From the NCBI RefSeq assembly GCF_023715845.1, contig NZ_JAMBOR010000004.1, forward strand, positions 124,001-188,000: a stretch of DNA of 64,000 bases. The letters are read 5' to 3'. This document shows positions 52,877 through 62,424 of this stretch, one piece after another. How positions within the stretch are numbered: the first letter of the stretch is position 1; each line of letters begins with the position of its first letter. The notes beneath the pieces were generated by a model. It searched no databases. It worked only from the letters and a program-made list of their open reading frames with translations, and was not told where the DNA came from. The DNA is from Fictibacillus phosphorivorans. GTDB lineage: Bacteria; Bacillota; Bacilli; Bacillales; Fictibacillaceae. The translations under genes were made by a program, and so were the position numbers.

Positions 52877-53512
52877 CTATACATTTTCGATCGCGTTTTG
52901 AATAGGAGTCTCTCCTTCGATTAGTTCAAAAACTTTTCGATACATCTTTTCATTTCCTAAACAAGCGGCGATGGTTCTCGCTACATCCGCTCTTGGTATA
53001 GATCCCGTTTCATTTAGCTTTTGTTTGGCTTGAATTAATCCCATGCCATCTTCGTCAGTCAACGCACCTGGGCGCAAGATCGTGTAGTTTAATTGACTAT
53101 CCATCAATTCTTGATCCGCATTTCCCTTTGCTTTTAAATAATGTTGAAGACTTTCAGGTCCTTTTTCTGGTGTATCTGCTGCTAGTGAGCTAACCATGAT
53201 GAATTGCTCGACAGAATGCTTCTCAGCTAACTTGATCGATTTTACTGCTCCCTCATAATCTACAGCTTCTGTCTTTTCAGGACCTGTATGCCCACCAGAC
53301 CCTGCTGTAAATATCGCAGCATCCACTCCATCAAATACATGTTCAAAATCTTGCTCTAAGTCACCTAGCACTGCTTCAATATTCTCATGCTGAAAGTGCT
53401 CCTGCTGCTCTTCCTTTCTAACCATCGCTTTCACCTTGTGTCCCTGTTCAGCTAGCATGTTACTTGTTAGTTTTCCGATATTTCCATTTGCACCAATAAT
53501 AAGAACGTTCAT
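52877..53512 (-). CDS. NAD(P)-binding SDR-like protein (YhfK type)
   Basis: 211-residue atypical short-chain dehydrogenase/NmrA-like protein. N-terminal GANGNIGKLTSNML is the dinucleotide-binding loop, followed by AMVRKEEQ, IFTAGSGGHTGPEKTEAVDYEG (a conserved family segment), VSSLAAD and YLKAKGNADQELM with the usual Y-x-x-x-K. The C-terminal RPGALTDEDG is also typical. Substrate unknown. ATG at 53512 with GGAGTGGA. Single gene. Confidence 0.87.
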   Translation of the reverse strand: MNVLIIGANGNIGKLTSNMLAEQGHKVKAMVRKEEQQEHFQHENIEAVLGDLEQDFEHVFDGVDAAIFTAGSGGHTGPEKTEAVDYEGAVKSIKLAEKHSVEQFIMVSSLAADTPEKGPESLQHYLKAKGNADQELMDSQLNYTILRPGALTDEDGMGLIQAKQKLNETGSIPRADVARTIAACLGNEKMYRKVFELIEGETPIQNAIENV

Positions 53513-53584
53513 TAAAGATCCACTCCTTCAACTTAAGTACTTATGTATTGTTTCACTAATCTGCTATTGTAAAACATCTGAATA

Positions 53585-53665
53585 TGAGGGCTGATGGTGC
53601 AGAGCGGCAGGAGGCTCACCGCTCCCCCATGGAAAGCTAGTGCCTGAAGCGGAACTCAACTACTA
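53585..53665. repeat. Interspersed Bacillaceae-type repeat, copy 2
   Basis: A shorter, degenerate copy of the element at 12.9 kb. The 18-bp CGGCAGGAGGCTCACCGC (53605-53622) is identical to 12951-12968, and GGAAAGCTAG plus CTGAAGCGGA follow in the same order as the copy 1 words GGAAAACGAG and CTGGAGC. Lies in the 222-bp gap upstream of the SDR-like gene. No coding potential. Confidence 0.6.
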
Positions 53666-53734
53666 TCGAGTTCATCCACAAACACACAAAAAGAATCAAA
53701 AAGCCTTTTTAAGATTAGCTTTTTGAGTCTATTA

Positions 53735-55654
53735 CTAATTCACCACCATATTCACTTGAAGATGCTCCTCTAGTTCATCCGGTTTTAAAGGCTTAAACAA
53801 ATGATACCCTTGTCCGAACAAACATCCTTGTTCTAATAAAAAATCGATTTGATTGCAGCTTTCAATTCCTTCTGCAATAACATGAAAACTCAAGTTATGC
53901 CCCATATCAATTATCGTTTTTACGATCGCACCTGCTTTAGGATCTCTAAGAATATCATCAATAAACATTTTATCAATCTTTAATGTATCTACAGGCAGTT
54001 GTCTTAAATAGGTTAACGAAGAGTAACCTGTACCAAAGTCATCAATGGATATCCGTATCCCCATTTCTCTTAACCGGTTTAAAACAGGAAGCGTTTCCTC
54101 CATACTTTCCATTGTCGTACTTTCTGTAATCTCCAGTTCAAGAGAAGATGCAGGGAAATGAGTCTCATTCAAAATATTTTCTACCCTTAGGACAAACGAT
54201 TCCTCTAAAAGCTGCCTTACAGATATATTTACCGATATCAGTAGATCATCAAAACCATTCTGATGCCACTTATATCCTTGTAAACATGCGTTTTTTAATA
54301 CCCATTCTCCGATTAGCAAGATCATTCCCGTATCTTCTGCAATTGGGATAAATTCACCTGGAGAGATCATTCCTTCTGAGCCTTTATTCCATCTAAGCAA
54401 GGCCTCAACACCTGTTATTTGTTTTGTATGAAAACGAACTTGAGGTTGATAAACAAGAAATAATTCGTTTTTTTCTAATGCTTTTCTTAGACCATGCTCC
54501 AAATTTAATCTTCTTTCAATCTTTCCATCGTGCTGTTCGGTAAAAAACTGATACGTGTTACGGCCACGGTCTTTTGCCTGGTAAAGAGCGCCATCTGCTC
54601 TTTTCAAGAGGGTATCACTGTCAGAACCGTTCCCCGGGTATAAACTTATTCCGATACTCGGAGTGGTAAAGACTTCTTTACCACTTAACATGAATGGCTT
54701 AGTAAAAGAATAGATGATTTCCTCAGCCACCGCTGTAACTTCTGTTTCATCTTTATATTCAAGGAGAATCAAGAATTCATCACCGCCCCTTCGAAACACT
54801 TGATCTTTTTGGGGAATCGTATTTTTTAGTAATTCTGCTACCTCTTGAAGTAAAAGGTCTCCAAAACTATGACCTAATGTATCGTTAAGCACATTAAAGC
54901 AATCAAGATCTAAAAAGAATAATGCCAAGTTCCCTTGTTTTCGATCCACTTCTTTCATCTTTTGTTCAATGGCATCCATAAATCCATTCCGGTTAGGAAG
55001 TCCTGTCAGTTCATCAAAATAAGCCATTTGATTAATGGTCAATTCTGCATGCTTGCGTTCCGTAATATCAATAAGAATGGAATTAAAATCAACGAGTTCT
55101 CCTTTATCATTTAAAAAAGGAATCCCCCTGTCCTGAATCCATCTAATATCTCCATCCGGGCGTAAGATACGGTATTCACTTGTAGTTGTTAATCCTTTTA
55201 CAATATCGGAGGCACGCTGCTTCATAATCCTAATGTCCTCAGGATGGATGACTTTTCTCCATAAATTCACATCATCATAAAAAGCCTGCAGCGGGTAGCC
55301 ATAAAGTTTCTCAATACCAGATGTGATTAGAAGTTTATTGGTTTGCAGATTATGTGACCAAATGGCAATATCAATGCTATCAAAAACATTTTGAAGCTTG
55401 ACTCTGTTGGCTTCTAATTCTTCATAAGTTTCTTTATGTTTTTTGATTTCTTTTACAAGATCTATGGCATAGCTTTCTTTTTCCTTCAGCATGTTGTAAA
55501 CAAAAATGCCAAACACAAAAATAGCGCTGATCTCCAAGGCATACATCCATATATTTCGAGTTAAGATCGATCCTATCGAGCCCGCTAAATGAATCACAAA
55601 AAAAGTAGCAATGATGGTGAGCCACTTTTTTTTATTCGAATGTATAAATGCCAT
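53735..55654 (-). CDS. PAS-GGDEF-EAL cyclic-di-GMP signalling protein
   Basis: 639 residues. Two N-terminal membrane segments (about 11-30 and 36-53), a PAS/PAC sensor (about 85-205; IWSHNLQTNKLL and ITSGIEKLYGYP), then GGDEF (motif RRGGDEF, 288-294) and EAL domains (EAL at 417-419). The EAL residues for phosphodiesterase activity are all visible: NISVRQL, LEITES, DDFGTGYSSL, KIDKMF, AEGIES and GQGYHLFKP. Both synthesis and hydrolysis of c-di-GMP are therefore possible. ATG at 55654 has GGAGG 5 nt upstream; the ORF continues to 55714 without a site. Confidence 0.93.
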   Translation of the reverse strand: MAFIHSNKKKWLTIIATFFVIHLAGSIGSILTRNIWMYALEISAIFVFGIFVYNMLKEKESYAIDLVKEIKKHKETYEELEANRVKLQNVFDSIDIAIWSHNLQTNKLLITSGIEKLYGYPLQAFYDDVNLWRKVIHPEDIRIMKQRASDIVKGLTTTSEYRILRPDGDIRWIQDRGIPFLNDKGELVDFNSILIDITERKHAELTINQMAYFDELTGLPNRNGFMDAIEQKMKEVDRKQGNLALFFLDLDCFNVLNDTLGHSFGDLLLQEVAELLKNTIPQKDQVFRRGGDEFLILLEYKDETEVTAVAEEIIYSFTKPFMLSGKEVFTTPSIGISLYPGNGSDSDTLLKRADGALYQAKDRGRNTYQFFTEQHDGKIERRLNLEHGLRKALEKNELFLVYQPQVRFHTKQITGVEALLRWNKGSEGMISPGEFIPIAEDTGMILLIGEWVLKNACLQGYKWHQNGFDDLLISVNISVRQLLEESFVLRVENILNETHFPASSLELEITESTTMESMEETLPVLNRLREMGIRISIDDFGTGYSSLTYLRQLPVDTLKIDKMFIDDILRDPKAGAIVKTIIDMGHNLSFHVIAEGIESCNQIDFLLEQGCLFGQGYHLFKPLKPDELEEHLQVNMVVN

Positions 55655-55759
55655 GAGAGCCTCCAAGGTACACAGTATATCCTTACTATCGGCTAAAACT
55701 CCAATACCTTTCACATTTCCTGATGTTTCGACACGTTCATTTTTTTAGATAGTTAACTT

Positions 55760-55797
55760 TAAAAAAACTCCCTGCTTTAAAAAGCAGAGAGTTTCTT
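55760..55797 (-). terminator. Terminator of ytwF
   Basis: Minus strand AAACTCTCTGCTTT and AAAGCAGGGAGTTT form a 14-bp stem with one G-U/mismatch around TT, followed by TTTTAAAG. Confidence 0.85.
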
Positions 55798-55802
55798 TGT
55801 CT

Positions 55803-56105
55803 TTATTCTTTGGTATATTCCAGCATGCCGCCAGTCATATTTTTTACTTTATACCCTTGATCTAATAAGTAGTAAGCCACATTTTCACTTCTTCGACCAG
55901 AACGGCAAACAATGATATGCTCTTCATTCTTATCGATTTCGGCTAAACGGTCAGGAATCTCTCCCATTTTAATATGGACAGCTTCGGGAATCTTTCCTTC
56001 AGCAACTTCCTCATCCTCACGAACATCAATCAATGATATCTTCTTGCCTTCTTTTAATAATTGTTTCACTTCTGAGGGTGAAATCTCTTCTAATTCATAG
56101 TCCAT
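55803..56105 (-). CDS. ytwF: Rhodanese-like domain protein YtwF
   Basis: A 100-residue single rhodanese domain with the active-site loop CRSGRR (Cys70 region). It would transfer sulfane sulfur or act as a thiol sensor; partner unknown. Conserved SLIDVREDEEVAEGKIPEA segment at the start and AYYLLDQGYKVKNMTGGM at the end. ATG at 56105 with AAAGGAGG. Only 14 nt separate it from leuS upstream, so both probably share the leuS T-box transcript. Confidence 0.92.
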   Translation of the reverse strand: MDYELEEISPSEVKQLLKEGKKISLIDVREDEEVAEGKIPEAVHIKMGEIPDRLAEIDKNEEHIIVCRSGRRSENVAYYLLDQGYKVKNMTGGMLEYTKE

Positions 56106-56119
56106 TATAAAAGCCTCCT

Positions 56120-58540
56120 TTAATTTGCGACGATATTTACGAGTTTACCAGGTACAGTTATCACTTTACGAACTGTTTTTCCTTCGATGCTTTGTTGAAC
56201 AGTATCTTCCTTTAAAGCGATTTGCTCCATGTCCTGACCGCTGCTGTTCGCAGGGATCGTCATCTTCGCTTTTAATTTACCGTTTACTTGGACAACGATT
56301 TCCACTTCATTCTCAACTAGCTGTGCTTCATCCCATACTGGCCAAGCTTCATAGGCGATGCTTCCCGTACCACCCAACTTTTTCCAAAGCTCTTCACAAA
56401 TATGTGGTGCGATCGGAGAAAGCATTTTTACAAAGCCTTGAACCAGTTCCTTAGGAAGGATTTTTTGTTTATTCGCTTCGTTAACAAATACCATAAGCTG
56501 TGAAATCGCCGTATTAAAACGAAGGCCTTCAAAATCCTCTGTTACTTTTTTAACCGTTAGATGGTAAAGACGATTAAAAGCATCCGTCCCTTTAACATCT
56601 TGGATGGCTGGATTCAGGTTCTCACCATCTTCGGAAACCAACAATCTCCAAACACGGTCAAGGAAACGACGGGCACCATCAAGGCCTGTTGTACTCCATG
56701 CGATCGATGCATCCAGCGGTCCCATAAACATCTCGTATAAACGTAATGTATCGGCACCATGGCTTACAACGATTTCATCAGGGTTAACAACATTTCCTTT
56801 TGACTTACTCATCTTCTCGTTATTTTCACCAAGGATCATACCTTGGTTAAATAAACGCTGGAATGGTTCCTTTGTTGGAACGACGCCAAGATCATAAAGG
56901 ACTTTATGCCAGAAACGAGCATATAGAAGATGCAATACCGCATGTTCTGCTCCACCAATATAAATATCTACAGGGAGCCAGTGCTCCAGTTTTTCAGGTG
57001 CTGCTAGCTGCTCCTCATTTTTAGGGTCGATATAGCGCAGGTAGTACCAGCAGCTTCCTGCCCATTGAGGCATTGTATTTGTTTCACGGCGGCCTTTCTT
57101 GCCTGTTACAGGGTCTACTACGTTCACCCAATTTTCTTCATTAGCAAGTGGTGATTCTCCTGTTCCTGATGGTTTAATCTCATCCATTACAGGAAGCAGC
57201 AATGGAAGCTCTTCTTCTGGAACAGTTGTCATCGTACCATCTTCCCAATGAATGATCGGAATTGGTTCTCCCCAATAACGCTGACGGGAGAACAGCCAGT
57301 CACGAAGACGAAACGTAACTTTTTTCTCGCCTTTTCCGTTCTCTACAAGCCATGCATTCATCTTTTCGATAGCTTCCTCTTTTTGCATACCGTTTAAGAA
57401 GTCAGAGTTCACATGCTCGCCGTCACCCGTATAAGCCGCTTCAGCTACATTTCCTCCAGCTACTACTTCTGCAATCGGAAGATCGAATTTTACAGCAAAC
57501 TCGTAATCACGCTCATCATGAGCTGGTACCGCCATGATAGCACCCGTTCCATAGCTTGCTAGTACATAGTCGGCAATCCAGATTGGAAGCTTTGCCCCAG
57601 TTACTGGGTGTATTGCGTATGCTCCAGTAAACACGCCAGTCTTTTCTTTTGCGAGTTCTGTACGCTCAAGATCAGACTTCGTTTCTACTTGTTTTTGATA
57701 AGTTGTTACGACTTCAAACTGGTCATCTGTAACGATCTCTTTAACTAGCTTATTTTCAGGAGCAAGTACAAGGTATGTTGCACCAAATAAAGTATCTGGT
57801 CTTGTTGTGAACACCGTAATTTGGGATGAATGACCGTCTACATCAAAGTGAACTTCAGCACCTTCTGAACGACCGATCCAGTTACGCTGCATATCTTTTA
57901 AGCTCTCCGGCCAATCCAATTCTTCGAGATCTTCTAAAAGTCTATCCGCATAAGCCGTAATCTTGAGCATCCATTGTTTCATAGGTTTACGGACTACTGG
58001 ATGACCTCCGCGTTCGCTCTTTCCATCGATAACTTCTTCATTAGCTAGGACCGTTCCAAGTGCTTCACACCAATTGACCGGTACTTCATCAACATATGCC
58101 AGCCCTTTTTTATAAAGCTGGATAAAGATCCATTGCGTCCACTTGTAATAAGAAGGATCTGTTGTATTCACTTCACGATCCCAATCATAAGAGAAACCTA
58201 ACTCTTTAATCTGTCTACGGAATGTATTGATATTCTGCTCAGTAAACTCTGCAGGGTCATTACCGGTATCAAGTGCATATTGTTCAGCCGGAAGACCGAA
58301 TGCGTCCCACCCCATCGGATGAAGGACATTGTAGCCTTGCATACGCTTCATGCGCGAAAGGATATCTGTAGCTGTATATCCTTCAGGGTGCCCAACGTGA
58401 AGACCTGCCCCAGATGGATATGGAAACATATCTAATGCGTAGAACTTCTTTTTGTCATATTCTTCTTTAGTTTGGAAAGTCTTGTTTTCTTCCCAAAAAT
58501 GCTGCCATTTTTTCTCGATTGTTTTGTGGTTATAATACAT
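56120..58540 (-). CDS. leuS: Leucyl-tRNA synthetase
   Basis: Class I synthetase charging tRNA-Leu. 806 residues. HIGH motif is [10 protein letters not shown] (about 47-56), KMSKS at 576-580, with the CP1 editing domain in between ([18 protein letters not shown] and [19 protein letters not shown], which contain the Thr-rich and Asp editing-site residues). A C-terminal domain (residues about 735-800) completes it. ATG at 58540 with AAGGAGG. Controlled by its own T-box leader. Confidence 0.97.
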   Translation of the reverse strand: MYYNHKTIEKKWQHFWEENKTFQTKEEYDKKKFYALDMFPYPSGAGLHVGHPEGYTATDILSRMKRMQGYNVLHPMGWDAFGLPAEQYALDTGNDPAEFTEQNINTFRRQIKELGFSYDWDREVNTTDPSYYKWTQWIFIQLYKKGLAYVDEVPVNWCEALGTVLANEEVIDGKSERGGHPVVRKPMKQWMLKITAYADRLLEDLEELDWPESLKDMQRNWIGRSEGAEVHFDVDGHSSQITVFTTRPDTLFGATYLVLAPENKLVKEIVTDDQFEVVTTYQKQVETKSDLERTELAKEKTGVFTGAYAIHPVTGAKLPIWIADYVLASYGTGAIMAVPAHDERDYEFAVKFDLPIAEVVAGGNVAEAAYTGDGEHVNSDFLNGMQKEEAIEKMNAWLVENGKGEKKVTFRLRDWLFSRQRYWGEPIPIIHWEDGTMTTVPEEELPLLLPVMDEIKPSGTGESPLANEENWVNVVDPVTGKKGRRETNTMPQWAGSCWYYLRYIDPKNEEQLAAPEKLEHWLPVDIYIGGAEHAVLHLLYARFWHKVLYDLGVVPTKEPFQRLFNQGMILGENNEKMSKSKGNVVNPDEIVVSHGADTLRLYEMFMGPLDASIAWSTTGLDGARRFLDRVWRLLVSEDGENLNPAIQDVKGTDAFNRLYHLTVKKVTEDFEGLRFNTAISQLMVFVNEANKQKILPKELVQGFVKMLSPIAPHICEELWKKLGGTGSIAYEAWPVWDEAQLVENEVEIVVQVNGKLKAKMTIPANSSGQDMEQIALKEDTVQQSIEGKTVRKVITVPGKLVNIVAN

Positions 58541-58676
58541 AACCGTTCCTCCTTCATTGACCCTGCTTTTTTCTTAAGTATATAAGGCTTTTTAGCGATC
58601 TCACCTATGTAAGATGCTATTGTACTCCATTCCAGGCTGCTTTCTTACCTGGGTCCAACGTCCTTTAAAAAGCCAA

Positions 58677-58950
58677 ATAAAAAACCTCCCGCCCCTAATA
58701 AAACATTAGGGACGAAAGGTTAGCTCACATTGTTTACACCTGCCGCGGTACCACCCTGATTAACGCAAAACTCACGTTCACTCAAAACTAACCTTAACGC
58801 GGCGAGACGGCAAGCATTACTTTATTCACACTTGCAACTAAAGGGTGAGTTCAAAAAAGTCCGGGTTGACTTGCACCAGCCGTCAACTCTCTAGCTACCA
58901 TTCTTTTTTTACTAGTCCCTCTCATCGTTATTAACGAAAAATAGATGTTA
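58677..58950 (-). promoter_or_regulatory. T-box riboswitch leader of leuS
   Basis: The conserved T-box word GGGTGGTACCGCGG lies on the minus strand at 58757-58743. The terminator is ACCTTTCGTCCCTAAT / ATTAGGGGCGGGAGGT with a T run (58721-58677). The upstream region to about 58950 has the length expected for stems I-III. Leucine as effector is inferred from the downstream gene. Confidence 0.92.
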
Positions 58951-58956
58951 ATTTGT

Positions 58957-58985
58957 ATTTTATGAATTCTTTTAAAAAATGTCAA
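58957..58985 (-). promoter_or_regulatory. Promoter of leuS
   Basis: Minus strand TTGACA (58985-58980), a 17-bp spacer and TAAAAT (58962-58957). The expected start is near 58950. Confidence 0.75.
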
Positions 58986-59096
58986 GGTTGTTTGAATAAA
59001 GTATAGCCTAAATTTTCCTTTTTTAGACTCAAATCCTACTAGGCAAAAGGATAGTAGTTTTAAACAGCAGCATGTTGTGATGAACGTGTATCTTTA

Positions 59097-59620
59097 CTAG
59101 CTGTAAACAATCGTCAGCATCAACACAAGGACCAACAATCCCATAATGGTTTGAAATAATATACGTATGTTAAAAATGTCTACAAGCATTCCTCCAAATA
59201 AAGGACCCAGCATTCTTCCTCCAGTGGCAGTACGATTCACAATTCCTTGGTAGAATCCAGCTCGCCCTTTTGGAGCATGTTTTGCAGCAACACTTGGCAC
59301 TCCAGGCCACACTAACATTTCTCCAACTGTTCGGACAATCATCTCTATCAGAAATCCGCTAAAATCCTGCACGTTTCCGACAATGACAAAAGAGATGATA
59401 AAGATGACTTAACCCACAAGTATTTGACTTGTTGTAGACTTCAGACCCTTTCTAATACATACATTGATCAACGGCTGCCCAAGAACGATGAATAGACCAT
59501 TAACGGTCGACAAAAGACTGTACATCTTTAATGTCACACCCAAATCTTGTGTATACGAGGCAATGGTAGATTGCTATTGAAAAAACCTTCTGTATTTTAG
59601 TTGCTTTTCCTTAAATTTAC
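59097..59620 (-). pseudogene. MFS transporter pseudogene (YttB-like C-terminal half)
   Basis: In one frame on the minus strand the sequence reads as the second half of an MFS drug-efflux-type transporter (STIASYTQDLG, STVNGLFIVLGQPL, then KHAPKGRAGFYQGIVNRTA and GGRMLGPLFGGML). It is interrupted by in-frame TAG (59576-59574) and TAA (59411-59409) codons, and the N-terminal half is missing. The last 91 codons remain open with an internal ATG, but the truncated product would have only about three membrane segments. In B. subtilis an MFS gene (yttB) lies in the same area after leuS. The 5' limit is approximate. Confidence 0.8.
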
Positions 59621-59713
59621 AATAAAAATAAACCTGAACGATTTTGCCGCCGAATCCTTGTACATGCTACAATTGGCTTGGTGCTCATCACCAGAAAAGA
59701 AGGAGTGAACAGG

Positions 59714-60679
59714 TTGACACACCTTATTGAAAAGCCAGCTTTTTTTGGCGATAAAAGATATTACACATGGAACCAACATTTAAAATCACGCTTCGGTGAA
59801 AAAATTATAAAAGTTCCTCTTGACGGAGGATTTGATTGTCCAAATCGTGATGGAAAAGCGGCTTATGGCGGTTGTACGTTCTGTTCACAGAGCGGCTCAG
59901 GTGATTTTGCAGGAAACCGCCGAGACGATATCATTACACAATTTCATACCGTAAAAGAACGCATGCATGCTAAATGGAAAAAAGGAAAGTACATTGGCTA
60001 TTTCCAAGCTTTTACGAACACATATGCTCCAGTTGAGCAGTTGAAGGAACTGTATGAAACGATTCTCGAGCAAGAAGGAGTTGTTGGCCTGTCGATCGCT
60101 ACACGTCCTGATTGTCTTCCAGACGATGTTGTAGAATATTTGGCTGACTTAAATAAACGTACCTATTTGTGGGTCGAACTTGGACTTCAGACTGTCCATG
60201 AAAGAACGGCACTTCTTATTAATCGTGCTCACGATTATGAAACATATGTTGAAGGGGTTAACAAACTGAGAAAACACAATATTAGGATCTGCTCCCACAT
60301 CATTAATGGACTCCCGCTCGAAACCCCTGAAATGATGCTGGAAACGGCATGCGAAGTGGCGAAACTCGATGTTCAAGGGATAAAGATTCATCTCTTACAC
60401 TTGTTGAAAAAAACTCCGATGGTGAAGCAATATGAACAAGGCATGCTCGATTTTCTTGATTTTGACACATATGTAAACCTTGTATGTGATCAGCTTGAGA
60501 TCATTCCTCCAGATATGATGATCCACCGATTAACGGGTGATGGCCCTTCTGATCTCTTAGTCGGACCGATGTGGAGTTTAAATAAGTGGAAAGTGCTGAA
60601 TGCCATTGAAAACGAACTAAAACGCAGAAATAGCTTTCAAGGGAAATTTTATGTGAGGGACGAGGTGAATTCTTTATGA
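59714..60679 (+). CDS. ytqA: Radical SAM protein YtqA
   Basis: 321-residue radical SAM protein of the TIGR01212/YhcC type. The cluster cysteines are Cys42, Cys54 and Cys57 in CPNRDGKAAYGGCTFC, the long-spaced form typical of this family; SAM-binding segments LSIATRPDCL and LWVELGLQTVHERT follow. Reaction unknown; thought to act on tRNA or related substrates together with YtqB. The TTG at 59714 with AGGAG 8 nt upstream gives a product starting THLIEKPAFFG; the ATG at 59678 lacks a site. Overlaps ytqB by 4 bp. Confidence 0.9.
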   Translation: MTHLIEKPAFFGDKRYYTWNQHLKSRFGEKIIKVPLDGGFDCPNRDGKAAYGGCTFCSQSGSGDFAGNRRDDIITQFHTVKERMHAKWKKGKYIGYFQAFTNTYAPVEQLKELYETILEQEGVVGLSIATRPDCLPDDVVEYLADLNKRTYLWVELGLQTVHERTALLINRAHDYETYVEGVNKLRKHNIRICSHIINGLPLETPEMMLETACEVAKLDVQGIKIHLLHLLKKTPMVKQYEQGMLDFLDFDTYVNLVCDQLEIIPPDMMIHRLTGDGPSDLLVGPMWSLNKWKVLNAIENELKRRNSFQGKFYVRDEVNSL

Positions 60680-61251
60680 AATTAGAAGGTGTTCTCCCTT
60701 TTGCTAGGACTCTTCTTCGCTCTTTTTGCACATCAGGGGATCTGGTCATTGACGCGACATGCGGAAACGGCAATGATACATTGTTTCTTTCAAAGCTTGT
60801 GGGTGAAGATGGCCGGGTGTTCGCGTTTGACATTCAGGAGCAGGCGATCGAAAACTCGAAACTTCGGTTAACTCAAAATCAAGCAGCTGATAATGTAACG
60901 TTTTATCATGCTTCACATCACGAGATGATGGAACAGCTGCCGGAGTTTGTACATGGGAATGTCTCAGGTGCCATCTTTAACCTTGGCTACTTGCCTGGAA
61001 GTGATAAGTCGATCACAACGAAAGGTTCATCTACGATCGATGCGATCAAACAGCTGCTTCACATTTTAAAACCAGAGGGAATCATTATTTTAGTCATCTA
61101 TCATGGACATGAAGAAGGGAAACGCGAGAAAGAACTTGTCTTGGATTTTGTGAAAAACATCGACCAGAAAAAAGCTCACGTCCTTCAATATGATTTTATC
61201 AATCAAAAAAATGATCCTCCATTTGTGGTTGCGATCGAAAGAAGAGGCTGA
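60676..61251 (+). CDS. ytqB: Class I SAM methyltransferase YtqB
   Basis: 191-residue Rossmann-fold methyltransferase of the rRNA-methylase family. SAM motif I is VIDATCGNGNDTLFLSKL (about 27-44), motif II AFDIQEQAI, then IFNLGYLPGSDKS, a family hallmark with the N-x-G-Y-L-P sequence. In B. subtilis YtqB has been crystallised as a SAM-binding homodimer; some homologues modify the tRNA wobble region. Starts in the ATGA overlap with ytqA, so the pair is translationally coupled and probably functions together. Confidence 0.92.
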   Translation: MKLEGVLPFARTLLRSFCTSGDLVIDATCGNGNDTLFLSKLVGEDGRVFAFDIQEQAIENSKLRLTQNQAADNVTFYHASHHEMMEQLPEFVHGNVSGAIFNLGYLPGSDKSITTKGSSTIDAIKQLLHILKPEGIIILVIYHGHEEGKREKELVLDFVKNIDQKKAHVLQYDFINQKNDPPFVVAIERRG

Positions 61252-61285
61252 TATCAACGCATTAGGTTGATTCAGCCTTTTTAAT
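61245..61285 (+). terminator. Terminator of ytqAB
   Basis: AGGCTGATATCAAC (61245-61258) pairs with GGTTGATTCAGCCT (61265-61278), then TTTTTAA. The first arm overlaps the ytqB stop. Confidence 0.88.
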
Positions 61286-61319
61286 GGTTTCGTCATTGTT
61301 GTAAGGTGTTGATTCTCCT

Positions 61320-62396
61320 TTAGGATGACGATAGCGCAGGTTTTAATTTTTGGTACACTTTTCGATTTACGTAAAAAAAGTAACTCGTCGCTCCTCCAAC
61401 TTTTACAAGTTTAGAGGCCATTTTTTTTATCCCTGGGCTTTCTGAAACTTTTCGGTCTGCTAAATAAATACCGAGCAAACCTCTTTGGATAAGACGGTGA
61501 AATTTTGAATGAGGCAAGTTAGAACAGCTGCTCTCCGCTTCTTTAGCAAAGTAAACCATGCGTTCTAGCATATGCTGCTCATCTTTATAGTACGTACAAA
61601 AGTTAAGATCTCCTTCAAGCTTGTCCTCCTGCTGATCGATAAAATAATCAAGCAGAATATGTAGTCCCTGAAGCCATGGGAAATACCCTTTCTTGATGGT
61701 CTCAGCAGATTCCTTAGTGAAATCTCCATGAAAAGCATAACTGACGAGACAAAAGATACCAAGCGTCGAACCTGCACAGGCTGAGAATTCATACCAAGTA
61801 ATATCAGGAAAGACAGACTGATATTCACCAAACCAACTGATGAGACGAGGCTCTCTTTCCTGCACAACGACATGTTTATGAACTTGAAGGTCGCAGTATA
61901 TTTGGGCAAGTCCTATCAACTCACTTGCAATATTCGGATAGGTCTGCAATCCCGATAATACTTTTTGGCAAGTCAATACGAGATCAGCAAGATATCCGCC
62001 ATCATCTTGCTCATTCCTGTACCTGTAGTAGTTGACTGGTTCTACCCCAGGACTAAGAGCATGGAACATACTTTCATGAAGTGCTCTAAAGTCTTTTTCA
62101 CTTAGGGAAGTACTTCGGTCACATAGGTTGTCTAAATAATCACTAATCGTTTGGTAAGCGACTACAAATTCAATCGCTTGATTCCGATGCTTTCCTGCGA
62201 GAAGAGTTAGGATCGCACCGCCTTCACAATGAAACATCTTATTCGAAATACTGCTTAAAGCCTGTTGTCTTAATTCAGGATCAGGAATTTCCTCTGCTTT
62301 TTCTTGCCATTTTTGAAGCAGCTGACTGACTGCTGGAAAAACTTTTGTATAAACGGAATACATCAATCCCCAAGGGTGAACCGGAACTTTGTTCAT
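61320..62396 (-). CDS. ytpB: Tetraprenyl-beta-curcumene synthase YtpB
   Basis: 358-residue all-helical terpene synthase of the DUF2600 family, which in B. subtilis cyclises tetraprenyl diphosphate to tetraprenyl-beta-curcumene, the precursor of baciterpenol (sesquarterpenes). Acidic metal-site motifs are ISDYLDNLCDRS (D-x-x-D type, about 104-115) and LLDYFIDQQEDKLEGD in the second half. ATG at 62396 has AAAAGGAG 5 nt upstream, giving MNKVPVHPWG; longer starts at 62414 and 62450 have no ribosome site. Downstream of ytpA with a 28-nt gap. Confidence 0.92.
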   Translation of the reverse strand: MNKVPVHPWGLMYSVYTKVFPAVSQLLQKWQEKAEEIPDPELRQQALSSISNKMFHCEGGAILTLLAGKHRNQAIEFVVAYQTISDYLDNLCDRSTSLSEKDFRALHESMFHALSPGVEPVNYYRYRNEQDDGGYLADLVLTCQKVLSGLQTYPNIASELIGLAQIYCDLQVHKHVVVQEREPRLISWFGEYQSVFPDITWYEFSACAGSTLGIFCLVSYAFHGDFTKESAETIKKGYFPWLQGLHILLDYFIDQQEDKLEGDLNFCTYYKDEQHMLERMVYFAKEAESSCSNLPHSKFHRLIQRGLLGIYLADRKVSESPGIKKMASKLVKVGGATSYFFYVNRKVYQKLKPALSSS

Positions 62397-62424
62397 ATAG
62401 ATGCTCCTTTTCATAATTCTTTCT

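Noticed and set aside
59097-59372. Functional 91-residue membrane protein
   Set aside because: The upstream sequence continues the MFS homology in the same frame through two stop codons, which fits a pseudogene better.
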